A DNA stretch of 32,669 nucleotides from NCBI GenBank assembly GCA_027596195.1, contig JADGJG010000192.1, positions 1-32,669 of the forward strand, in the 5' to 3' direction. Each line of letters opens with the position of its first letter. The stretch's first letter is position 1. The notes beneath the pieces were generated by a model that saw only the letters and a program-made list of their open reading frames with translations, had not been told where the DNA came from and did not search any database. The stretch comes from Podochytrium sp. JEL0797 (taxonomy: Eukaryota; Chytridiomycota; Chytridiomycetes; Chytridiales; Chytriomycetaceae). Positions 10,008 through 20,585 of this stretch are shown here, one piece after another. The position numbers were made by a program, and so were the translations under genes.

Positions 10008-11947
10008 TCATTTCACATCGTTTCCTCGCACCAAGAATATCGACAGCAACTCTTTTCCCATCTCGCCCAACAGCAAAATCAACTCGGTCGCGTTTTGGTT
10101 GCCCCCAAGGATGGCGTCTTTCAGCTGCATTCAAGGAAAAAACTGAATAATATAAAGGGAAGGGTTTGAACGAACAGTAAACTGACCTTTTCCAAATGTT
10201 CCAAAATTGAGCTGAAGTCCTCAATCGAAATTTTCCAAGCCAACGTTCCAACCACGCCCGAAATTTTGATATTCGTCCCCATCTCGAATCTGCCCATTGA
10301 GGAGATGAGTTTTCCCAACAAGAGGGAAATAACGGGCACAGAAGATGGCAGGGAAATTTCCGAATCTGATGCGGATGTGTTGTTTTTGCGCTCCAAGGCA
10401 TCAAAGAAATACGGGTCTAGGTCGCTTTGGATTCTTTGGTGGGGAATGTCCTTTCCAAAATACACGATTTTAAGTAACTTATCGATCAGGGCGACTGATG
10501 TAAGTTTTTCGTTGGTTTTGGTGCTAATGGAAGATTGAGATAACAGAGCGAGAGATGTTTTCTCAGCTGCTTGGATCATTGTCTCCAGAATCCCAATTGT
10601 TGCAGCGGTGACCTGAAAAGGGGGTTTGAAAATTAGTATTTTTTGGAATACCAAGAAATAGAGAATCCGAAGTTACAATCTCATCGGAATCGCTTGCTTC
10701 CATCAAAATATTGCAGAAATTGGAATGAAATCGGCCAAGTGTTTCGGTTTGACCTGTTTCTTCGGCTGGAAAAGGCACTTTCACTTCCAACAATGTCGTC
10801 AACAGGGGGGCGAGGCATCCACCCGCGCTTGACAACTTGAGCAAATCATCCACACACACAACCAGTTCTTCAAGAGTTTGCTGCTTTTGGCCAAACGGTT
10901 TGAACAAAAACGCGTTCAAAAAGTCGGAGCGCAATGTGTGTTGCAATTGGTGTGAAATAAGTCGAAAGGAGGGGCAGGAGGTGGTTTTGGAGCACAAGGT
11001 GTCAATGAAGAGCCAAAAACTGAAGAATCGTTCAATGGATTCGGTTTCCGTGTCGAGTTTGCCAGCGTCGATCATGGTGCAATACCGGATCGAAAGCTCT
11101 TGGGTCTGAAACCAGAACGTTATTACCTTAATTAATTATAGATCAAAGCGGTACAAACCAATGCTTTTGCAAAATGCGATTGGCCAACGACAAAGTTGGA
11201 AAATGTCTGAATCATCAACATTTCATCGACATCAGCCCAGTTTTCAAACGTGGCGAACAGATCAAACATCCCAGTAATGCATTTTTGGGCGATTGCGCCA
11301 ATGGGCTCCGAGCATGCCGCCAAATCCATCGAAACGTCAAACAGGCAAAAGCGCGTCACGGAAAGATCTGATGTCATTGGAGAGTCCGAGTGATCAGAAG
11401 TATCGTGAAGAGTAGCTTCACTGCTTGATTTTGGAGGCATGCTCGTTTTGACGTCGTCGTCAATAAACATTGCGATATTTGTTGGACAAATTGTTTTGAT
11501 TTGTTGGACGAGCGTCGCGACGAGGTCGATGGTGCTCTTAGCTTCGGTATATAGGGGATTTTCCGGGAGCAAAGAGCGTCTGTCAGAATGAGCGAAACGG
11601 CTCGCTGATTGGTGCAGAATATCAATAATTGGGGCAACGATTTGTTTGTTTGCAAGTGCATGGACGGCCTCCGGCTGCTGCAGAATCCCAGTAATAAAGC
11701 GCAGACAGCTCTGAGTGCAAATTTCACTGTGAGAAAGCTGTGCCAAGACCTGCAGTACGTTGTGTTTGACGCAAAACGCGATGCAGTTTGACGCGTCCGA
11801 GGCAAAATACTTGAGCATGCGATCAAGGTGGTACGCGGTGTTGAGGCCGTCACTTCCGCACTCGCTGACGTGTTTCCAGTGCATGGCGAAGGCACCGCGC
11901 GTTTCGTTGTCGTCACGCGAGGTCGAGCCAAGAAGCCAGGCAAACAT
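10008..11947 (-). CDS. FHIP-like (FAM160/RAI16 family) FTS-Hook-interacting protein
   Basis: Four exons on the reverse strand: 11947-11159, 11105-10677, 10612-10187, 10124-10008 (1761 nt, 586 aa; every junction is phase 0). The protein is all-helical in character. Its N-terminus shares the FHIP pattern: a short leader, HWK, a helix with HLDRML, then helical repeats through LVATLVQQIKTICPTNIAMFI. Family members link Hook and FTS to early endosomes for dynein-driven transport; that role is inferred here. It is shorter than typical members (about 760-970 aa), mainly at the C-terminus. The start lies 25 bp from the divergent Pin1 start, and the stop lies 20 bp from the kelch stop. Other ARM-like families remain possible. 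Confidence 0.6.
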
Positions 11948-11972
11948 CGTTTCTCGAGAAAATATTTGAAAA

Positions 11973-12808
11973 ATGGTGGGTACCCCCTTTTGCTGTTTGG
12001 TTTATTCTAACTGTTTGTTACAGTCTGACTGGGAGGTAACTACTGCCTGATCACACTATTCTGTTTCTTTCTCAAGCTGATTCGCTGTTTCGCCGCGGAT
12101 GCCATTAGGAAAAATGGTATGTTCTGCAATGCGTCATGTCATGTATGCGCTAACGCCTATGTGAATGCGTAGGAGCAAGTCCCGCAATAGACCGTACTAC
12201 TTCAACAAGGTGTCCAACGAGTCCGTGTGGGACAAGCCGGAGGGCTTCAGTGGTCCCGCCGCGAAGCCCCCACAGGTCGAGAACAAGGTGCGCGCCTCCC
12301 ACCTCCTGGTGAAGCACAGCGGATCCAGAAGACCCTCTTCGTGGCGTGAGGTGTGTAATCCCGGCTCCCCTTGGCGTGATCGTACCTCAACCCCTCAACA
12401 ACCCCTCCTCCACCAGCAAAACATCACCAGGTCCCAGGACGAGGCCACGGCCATCATCCAGGGATACAGAGCCCAGATTGTGAGCGGCGAGACGGATCTT
12501 CCCACGCTGGGTGCGTAGCGTGTTTCTGTGTATATTTCGCCCATACTCACAGCTCTCCACCCCCACAGCCAAGGTCTACAGCGACTGCAGCTCAGCCAGA
12601 GAAGGAGGCGACTTGAACTACTTTGGTCGCGGCCAAATGCAGAGTGAGTCGTGGAATCCGTTTTCTCACTTGGATTCGAACTGATCGCTCCCTTCATCCC
12701 CCCCCCACAGAGTCATTTGAGGACGCCACCTACGCCCTCGAAGTTGGTGAATTGAGTGAGCCCATTTACAGCGACAGTGGGGTTCATTTGATTCTGCGAA
12801 CTGCTTGA
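11973..12808 (+). CDS. PIN1: Pin1/Ess1-type peptidyl-prolyl isomerase (WW + parvulin)
   Basis: Seven exons: 11973-11975, 12024-12035, 12109-12116, 12173-12350, 12417-12510, 12569-12643, 12711-12808 (468 nt, 155 aa). The first coding exon is only ATG, and the next two are 12 and 8 nt. Together they give MSDWEEKWSKSRN..., which matches the WW domain with no gap; without them the first WW tryptophan is lost. The WW domain (4-36) has W, YYFN and W. The parvulin domain has the phosphate-binding loop SRRPSSW, catalytic Cys in YSDCSSA, GRGQMQKSFEDA and the end SGVHLILRT. It isomerises phospho-Ser/Thr-Pro bonds, notably on RNA polymerase II CTD and mitotic proteins. All introns are 48-73 nt. AATAAA lies at 12850-12855. 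Confidence 0.92.
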
Positions 12809-13101
12809 ACTGGACGTGTGAATTTGGACGGGATCAATACAAAACAAACAATAAAACTGCTTCCGCAGAAAAAAGAAGCGCGTTTCAGCTTTCCCCCCAC
12901 GCGTTTTAAGCTTTCCGTTATGCAGTCTTTGAAAACAGAAAAAGGGGGAACTGAAGTCGGTCCGAAACTCGGTGCATTTGTCAATAGATATTGCGGCGGG
13001 ACAAGTTGTTGCGGAGTGGGCCCAGAGACTCGAGTTGATTTTTCCAAGAAAGTTTCTGTAGAAATGAATTTTAAAAAGTTTTAAAACAACAACAAAGGAA
13101 A

Positions 13102-14459
13102 ATGAAAGTGCACAATCCACTGCCTCAAGAACTCGCGCAAGAGTTTGAGAAGGTCGCCAGCATCCTTGATGTGAGTCTGTTGTTTCATCGCGTTTGACAG
13201 GAGGATGCGCTGTCCGGAACAACCTTCCTGTCAACTCATGGACGCGTTTTCTAAACGCCACCACCAAACAGCACTTTGTCAAAGGAACAACACAACTAGA
13301 TCAGAAGCTGATCCCCGAAAAGATTATCCACAACTGCAAAGGTCTCGCGGTTTTGACGATCGTGAAAGCCGGGTTTGTTTGGAGCGGACGCGCGGGGGCC
13401 GGACTCGTTGTCGCCAAATTGCCTGACGGACGCTGGTCTGCGCCGTAAGTTCTCCCGCAACACGAGTTTCTATTCGTTGTCATGAGTTGATTTCGATTTC
13501 AAACGCGTTTTTTTCTCACTGTCATCACCAGATCCGCCATCGCTGCAGGAGGAGCCGGCTTTGGCGCGCAGATTGGAGCTGAAATCACAGACACTGTCTT
13601 GATTCTGAACACCGATTCGGCTGTCAAAGCTTTCACCCACGGCGGAAACGTAACATTCGGCGCCAACATGTCCATCGCAGCAGGCCCCACGGGCCGTCAA
13701 GCCGAAGCCAGCGGCTCCGTTGGGAATTTGGCCCCAATCTACAGCTACAGCAAAACCAAAGGCCTGTTTGCCGGCGTGTCCTTTGAAGGTCTTGTCATCA
13801 TCACCCGAAAAGAAACAAACGCGAGATTTTACAATGAACACGTGAACCCTGTGGATCTGTTGAGCGGCAAAGTCGAACCACCACCTGAAGCCGAGGTTCT
13901 CTACCGCGCTCTCAACAGTCGCGGGTTTGGTTCCAAAGATTCTGGTCTCAACAACCCACCTGTCGCAAACCACCCTCCACCCACATACACCCCATCTCCA
14001 GCCAGTACCGTCATCATCCCACCCCGTCCCACCTCCAACTCTCTCAAACGCCCCGCCTCCAACTCCAACGTCGGCCCTTCAAACCACCCTCCCCCACCAC
14101 CCCCAAAACCATTCACCGCAGGAGGAATCACATCCACGATGGGTCCCCCAAAAGCATTCATGATTCCCACTCAAAGCCCAATTCCAGCTCGACCCTCCAG
14201 CATCAACAACAAACAGCAGTCAACGCCCATGGGCCCACCGCCCGCGATTCCTCCCAAACCTGCGCAACACGCGTTTCATATCAAAACGGTGACGGCTGTG
14301 TTTGACTTCCAAGGGGAACGGGAGGGGGATTTGTCGTTCCGCGTTGGAGAGCATATTGTAGTGTTGGATGAGACGAGGGGGGATGGCTGGTGGAAGGGGG
14401 AGATGCGAACGGGAGGGGTTCCCAAGCAGGGGCTGTTTCCTTCAAACTATGTTAAATGA
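13102..14459 (+). CDS. SYLF-SH3 protein (Ysc84/SH3YL1 family)
   Basis: Three exons: 13102-13170, 13272-13444, 13532-14459 (1170 nt, 389 aa). The N-terminal SYLF domain (about 1-220) has the hallmark NPLPQEL start, IPEKIIHNCKGLAVLTIVKAGFVWSG, GAGLVVAKL and FGAQIGAEITD segments; it binds phosphoinositides and actin. A Pro/Ser-rich linker (about 230-325) offers PxxP ligands. A C-terminal SH3 (about 329-389) has the AVFDFQ, GDLSF, GWWKGE and GLFPSNYVK motifs. Relatives act at actin patches in endocytosis. The short first exon is supported by the match of its encoded peptide to the family start. Confidence 0.92.
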
Positions 14460-14672
14460 AAACTCCATTTTTCAAATATAATCATTCTCTTACGCGATAA
14501 ACCCCTGACGCGTTTTGGCCCCAAATAACGGAGTGGAAGGCCAACCCCCATAATTTCCATCATTCAGAACAACATATTTCTTTTTTCTTTTCACGTTCCC
14601 TTCATTCATTTTTTTTCGTATTTATTATTTTTCACTCAGAAAAATTCCCCTCCCTCATCCCCCCTCCCAACC

Positions 14673-17600
14673 TCACATCTTGCTCACCCCCCCAACCCGA
14701 AACACACTCAACGCACACACAGAAACAGGGCACCGACTCAGTTCCATTCCAGCCTTGAGATGCGCGATCCCATCGGCACCCACAATTTTCAAACCCGAAG
14801 CAGCAGTCGGTTCTTCGGCAGACTCGGCCGCGGAGGCGGCCGCCAAGCATTCCTCTGGTTTGGCTTTGGAGCTGTGCAAATGCACGGACAGGAGTCGACG
14901 CGTGGTGGAGTCGGGGGAAATGTGGGAGTCGTAGAATTCGAGGAGGTCTTGCTTTGTGACTTTGGTGACCTAACAAAAAAAAACGCGTGCGTCAACAAAC
15001 CCGTTTTCAATCTATTCAAAAAAGAGAGAGAGAAGGGGAGTCCCTTACCAACTCGGCATCGCGTTCATCTTGATCAAAATCGTAATACAAACTCGAAATG
15101 TGACCCCAAAGACGATGCGCCTCCTGCGACATGTTCTTGTCCTTTTCCATCAGATTGAACACGACAGCGTCCACGTTCTTTTTGAACTCTTGTTCCGACA
15201 TTTCAGACAGTGTTTTCTAAAATGCATCTCGTCCTTTTAGCCAAGTCCAACAACAACAAAAAAAAACTCACCCTCATCCCCTTCAAAAACACCTCCACCC
15301 TCTCCTCAATATACTGCGGTCCCCTCTCACTCTGCACCAACACCCTAAAACTAATCATCCCCGTCTGCTTCCGAATCCCACTCGACACAATGTACCCCAA
15401 CTGCTCCTGAGTCCTCAACACGTTGAAACACGGTTCCTTCACAATCTGCGCGAGAAGCATCGTTTTCACGCGGAGTGCAGCGTTGGACACGTCCCCGATT
15501 TGGATGAGATGTTCGAGGGATGAGTTGACTTGGTTTGCGTTGACGATGGGGCGCGAGTGGAGAATGTGGTGGCCTGGTGGAATGATTTGGGTGCGGACGA
15601 CTTGGTTGTGGAGTTGGCTCGGGAGAGATTTGCAGGCGAGTTCATCTTGGACAATTTTTCCGAGTTTGACAGCGTCCTTTGTTGGAGAGAGAGCGAGAAA
15701 AAGCAATATCAGACGACCAAAAAACAAAAATCCAATATAACAAAGCAACAAACCTCAATCTCCACATTTCCAAACACAAACCCTTCCACATGCAACCTCC
15801 CCAACAACTGCGGATAAAACGCCATCACATCCTCCACTTCCAATTCTTCCAACACGGCCAACTTGTCCATGGCCGTCCACAACCGCTCTTGCGTAATATA
15901 AGACGTGTAAAATTGCGCGTGTTGGTACGGTTGCTCCATGTTCCAGTTTTTGTAGGATCGTCCGAGTTCTTCTTTGATGGCTGCGAATCGGTTCGCGTCG
16001 ATTTTGAGCGTTTTGGCGACTTGGATGATGCGGTGGAGGAGGAGGGAGAGTTTGTCGTTGTATCCCGAGATGGAGAGCTGGAGTTTGGTTGAAAATAAGG
16101 ATTTTGAGTGTGAAAAATCGTGGGACCCGAAAAACTGCCCACCTCAATTCCATCCGTACTATTCGTCATATAATAATCCAATCCCGCAACATGCGCATAA
16201 TAACTAAACTCATTCAACGCATCGTTCAAACAATCCGTGTACAACCGCGTCAACACACAAGTCGTCGGCGTCACATACGACAACGGCGACTTCATTGTAA
16301 ACACAACCTTGGCCTTCGGCACCCAAAACGTGTCGTCCTTCTTGTGCCACAGCCGAATCACGTCCGTTTCGTACACGATATCGGGGCGTTTTTGGAACGC
16401 TGTGCCAGAGGTTTTGCGGATTGAGAGGTTCGAGGGGACGAATTCGCTTTTGAGGGGGAGGTGGAAGGAGGGGTTGAGGTGGATGGTGGACAGGGACTGC
16501 AAAGAGAATGGGGGAGGGGAGCGCGCAAAAGTCAACAACCAAAACGAAATTTTTGCAAGTCGCAAACAAACACACCTTCTTCAACGACTCCGAAATCGGT
16601 TCCACGAGGTATTCGGTGCCATACCAGTCCGCCTTGGACCACAAGGACGAGTCAAAGTCGGGTGAGATCAAAGTGAGTCTGAAATTGTCAACGCGAAGTG
16701 CTCCCAGCACTTCCTGAATCTGCGACTCGTTCATTTCAAACATGACGGAAGGTCCATTCAGAATGTGTTTGCCTGGGTAATCGTGCAAATCACCCGCCAC
16801 GCGAGACGCGAACCTAAGAAAGGGTTCAGAAAAGGATGCAGGAAAAGCCAAGAGAGCTTGGCCAACAACGGTATATCAGAAATGAGAAAAAACTCACGAA
16901 GCAGGGTTTCGCTTCTCCTCAAACCGGAACCGCACCTCCGACAACGTCTGACACTCATCAAAAATCCACGCCTGCACCCCCTTCTGCCTCAACATTTCAA
17001 TATACTCAAACACCATCGTCACAATCTCCTCGCAGTGCTGCGACCCGAGTGCCGTGAGACCCACGCTGATTTTGAAGAAGGCGAAATTGACGGCACCAGA
17101 GGAGGCGCCCGCGCTGAGGTCCTGCGCCCATCCTTTCTGTTTGAGTAAGGCCAAGAGACTGCCTTCGCTTTCGTGGCCAATGAGGTGGGAGAGGTAGTGG
17201 GAGGGTTTGCAGAGGTAGTATGCGGAGAGGTCGGGGAGGGGGAAAGTGAGTTGGAGGGAACGCGTGTCTTTGACGGGTTTCACTGAAATGGAAGTCTGGC
17301 AAATCAACAGAATGAGTAATACAACTGGTAAACAACATGGGCCTTTGGACCCAGATAAAAAACGAACCAAAAGCTGCTTCTTCGTGAGTGGGTGCCCAGG
17401 AAACGACGGAACAGGAATGTCCTTGTTTTTGATTGCGGATGTCATGCTCGTGACCCACTCCGACAACTGCTCAACGGATTCCTTCCCAATCACCACCATC
17501 TTCATGATATTCGCCGAATAAAAGTCTTTGTGAAAGTCCAACAACACGTCTCGGACGTTGATTCCTTGCTTCTCGGGCTGCTCTTTCAACGTTTCGAGGT

Positions 17601-18412
17601 TCCCCGTGCCGAATTTGCAGTACGGATGGTCTCTGTCCATCAGGTCCTTTTGCAACTGATGGATCCTCCACGCGTCCACCTGAATGTTTTTCTTGCTGCA
17701 AGAGAAGGGGTGTCAACTCCAACCCCCTCGCATTAAAAAGCAACTCAACTGCTCCGAATCCACAGCCTTCATCTCACGATCCGTGCAACTCGCGTCAAAC
17801 AGCGGCGAAACAAAAAACTGCGTAAATCTGTCGAGGGCGCCTTCGAGGTGTTCTGCCTTGACGTCAAAGTAGTAGTTTGTGTGGTCCGCGCCCGTGAAGG
17901 CGTTTGACGATCCGCCGTGTGCGCTAAGGTATTGCGAGTATTCGTTTTCGGAGGGGTATTTGGCTAAGGAAACGATCTCAATAACTTGAATCGGAATCAC
18001 GGCGCAGGGTATCAAATTCGGACCCGCAGGAATAGCGCACTCTGCAACATACCATTGCCCATGAAGAGGAGGTGTTCGCAGAAGTGCGCGAGGCCCGGCG
18101 TGGCAGTCGGGTCGTTGAGGTGCCCAACGTGCTGGGTGGATGTTCAGTTACATGCCGTTCGTGTGCTAGCGAGTAGAGGAAAACAAATCATATCAAACTC
18201 ACCACATCCATCGCTGCCGCTGCCTTGTCGGTGGCAGGATCAGAAACCACAAGACATTGCAGCTTATTGGAAAGCGTTAACAGCGCATAGTTTCTGTCAT
18301 CCAACTCCGGCTTCTGGATCGCGGTGGTAAGGGGCATTCGAAATGGCTTTGGGATGGAAGTTGAAGACACAATTCTGGTCAAAGTCCGCGCGGATTTCTG
18401 CAAAATATTCAT
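14673..18412 (-). CDS. IDE: Insulin-degrading enzyme homologue (M16A metallopeptidase)
   Basis: Eleven exons on the reverse strand: 18412-18203, 18131-18053, 17963-17750, 17695-17368, 17295-16898, 16813-16576, 16496-16143, 16077-15754, 15676-15272, 15216-15049, 14969-14673 (3015 nt, 1004 aa). The inverted zinc motif HFCEH is at 86-90 (His86, Glu89, His90), and the third ligand is Glu167 in AVDSEH. These positions are offset by a constant 22 from the human enzyme. The full four-domain length is kept, with the C-terminal half ending in an [21 protein letters not shown] segment. It degrades short peptides inside a closed chamber. Residues 1-25 are basic and Ser/Thr-rich without acidic residues (mitochondrial-like), Met26 is a second start, and the last three residues SKM fit the peroxisomal PTS1 consensus. 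It lies 78 bp downstream of the CSN6 stop on the same strand. Confidence 0.95.
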
Positions 18413-18490
18413 TTTTGTGATAAGAACAGTTTGTCGCTGCAACTACTATCGAAAGAAAAACACACGCGTTTCCCTCCCGCTGATTCTCAT

Positions 18491-20084
18491 TCACACGAAC
18501 GACGACATGCCAGTCATCCCGCGACTCCCCTTGCCAGACTTGCGGTCCGACGACACGAGGTTGACCTTCTCAATCAGCTATAGAAAAACCAAAAAGGGTG
18601 TTAGTAAAGGCAACAGTCGATGAAAACAAAGTCGGCAACCTCGTTCATCGCGTGAGTGCCCTTGGTAATACTCGACAAATACGTTCCCAGCATAATGTCG
18701 TTGTAGTCCTGCAACGAGAAAACACACGTGTTTAGAGAAAATTTGAGTTGTGCGACAACGAATGAACTCACCGTCATGAACTCTTGCTTGAACTCGAGCG
18801 AATCCATGGTCGGAAGTCTCTGGCAGATGGATGCAATTTGGCGCATGAGTTCATGGTCTCTTGGAAGGACTCCTGAAACACATATGTCGCGTGTGAATAC
18901 AAGGATGCTTGGCACGCGGCAGACGCAAAACAAAAAAGCACAAACCGTTTTCCACGTCTCGGAGATATGCTTTCAAAATAAAAACTCTCGAATGCAGCAT
19001 CTTGATGGCATTTCGTTGACCCGTCAAGTTGGCCACCACTGCAAAAGCAGCACGAGGTCAATCGCGCACCCCCCCACTTCAAAAACACAAAAATCCAACA
19101 CTCAACTCGAAGACCCCCTCTCCGTCTCCGCATTCGACACCCTCGCAACATGATCCAACGCAATCCGCTCCGCCTCGCCCGTCTCGATCCTGTACTTGCT
19201 CTTTGCAAACTTCATCACGTTCCCCGCGCCTTCGAGGTCGAGCACGGACTCGTACACGTTGAGGGGGAGGTCTTTGGCCAAGGCCGAGATGATGGGGTTG
19301 AGTTGGATGAAGAGGGGCGATTCGTTGTGTTCGATGATCTAGTTTTTGATGTTGAGCGCACTTTTTCTCGCGGGACAATGGGGAATTTCGCACCTGTTTG
19401 TGGACGGCGAGGTCGGATTCTGTTGGCTCGGAACCGACGGAATACCAGCCCAGGAGATCGTATTTGGGGAATACTTGGCGGACTGCAAGACGGGGTGTTA
19501 GCGTGGTTCTGGTGGGGTGAACCCCTCGCGAATGCACAGCGATCCGATTCCCTTCATCCCAATCGCTCCGTATGCATTCGCCATGCTTCCGAAACACCAC
19601 TCTCCAAGTAAGCCCCCCAGCGCACATCTCGCCACCAAGCGAAAAGCAAGAAACACACTCCCCACACTCAATAACAACAACATACACTGCTCCTGCTTGC
19701 TCAAGAAATACGCATTGTCAATCACAAAACCCGCCTCTTGCGTGTATTTGTACGGCAGCTCGTACGAATTGAAGATTTCGATTTCGCGGCCGGTTTGCGT
19801 TCCAATAATGGCGCCAAAGACTGAAACCAAAAGTAAGAACGCAGTGGGAGTAGGAAGAAGTGAGGGGGAGAAGACAGAACCAGACTTACTCGTCTGCGGT
19901 GTGCTTGAGGAGGCTGCGTCGTTCTGGGTTTGCATCCGCAGCCGGGTGAAGTGGTCGCTCATGTTGAGGATCACGAGGGGGTGTCTGAGAGGGCGTCAGT
20001 GCATTCGTGGCGTCTCGTGGGGTGGGGCACTCACAGCGTCACGAGGAAGCCGGACGTGGATTCGCGTGTCCCGTCGAAAGCCAT
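18491..20084 (-). CDS. CSN6: COP9 signalosome subunit 6 (MPN domain)
   Basis: Nine exons on the reverse strand: 20084-20035, 19984-19890, 19820-19686, 19482-19394, 19338-19107, 19038-18946, 18872-18772, 18708-18640, 18577-18491 (951 nt, 316 aa). Family landmarks are in order: LHPLVILNMSDHFTR, IGTQTGREIEIFNSYEL, EQFRQVFPKYDLLGWYSVG, HKQIIEHNESPLFIQLNP, LDHVARV and AIKMLHSRV. The MPN domain lacks the JAMM zinc ligands, as expected for CSN6, a structural partner of CSN5 in deneddylation of cullins. Intron 19685-19483 is 203 nt, the longest in the window. The donor at 18639 (GTTGCC) is weak, but its intron has a perfect TACTAAC branch site. Length matches the usual 310-330 aa. Confidence 0.92.
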
Positions 20085-20585
20085 TTTGGGGTCTTGATTA
20101 TTTTTTTTGAGATTCGCCTTGTCTCTTTCGAATAAAGTTTTTCGAATCGGCTCCCGCCCTCTTGATAGGCTAAGCAGTGGTTAGAAGCGCGAGCTAAGGC
20201 GGAGGCAATTATTGCGAGGAGCTCTTAACATGACATAGTTTTAACACAACGCGTTTATTCATAATTGCAGAGAGAGAGTTTCAACGCTAATTTTTGAAGT
20301 ATGCCCATATTGTGCCAAATCATCTCCTGAAGGTGATTTATTGCCGCGAAGATGGATCACCACATCGGACATGAATCTCACGCAACAGGCGGCGATAAAA
20401 CCATTCGTGCGATGTTCACGTCCTTTTTTTTTGGGGGGGTGAAACAATCTTGGCAGCGTGCTTGGAGGACCCATCATGCCCCCCCCCCCCCTCCCCACTT
20501 GCGAGCACGAATAATATAAATGGATCGCTGGTTGTTTTGGTGTTTTATTATCTGAACAATAACGAGCTTTATACGGTGGGTTCCT
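20085..20585. other. Intergenic region with an uncertain small reverse-strand frame
   Basis: This 500-bp gap separates the CSN6 promoter from the 3' end of the upstream fusion gene. It contains homopolymers (8 T, 7 G, 12 C) and a reverse-strand frame at 20259-20498, whose best internal ATG would give about 70 residues, followed by AATAAA. I see no family signature, and the frame spans the poly-C/G tract, so I do not call a gene. Confidence 0.4.

Noticed and set aside
12165..12518. ATG at 12165 as the Pin1 start
   Set aside because: It would drop the first WW tryptophan and read through intron 4; the micro-exon model matches the family without gaps.
20259..20498. Reverse-strand frame of 79 codons between CSN6 and the fusion gene
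   Set aside because: It crosses a poly-C/G tract and has no family signature; splicing it onto the fusion gene via a GTGAGT near 20620 is possible but unsupported.
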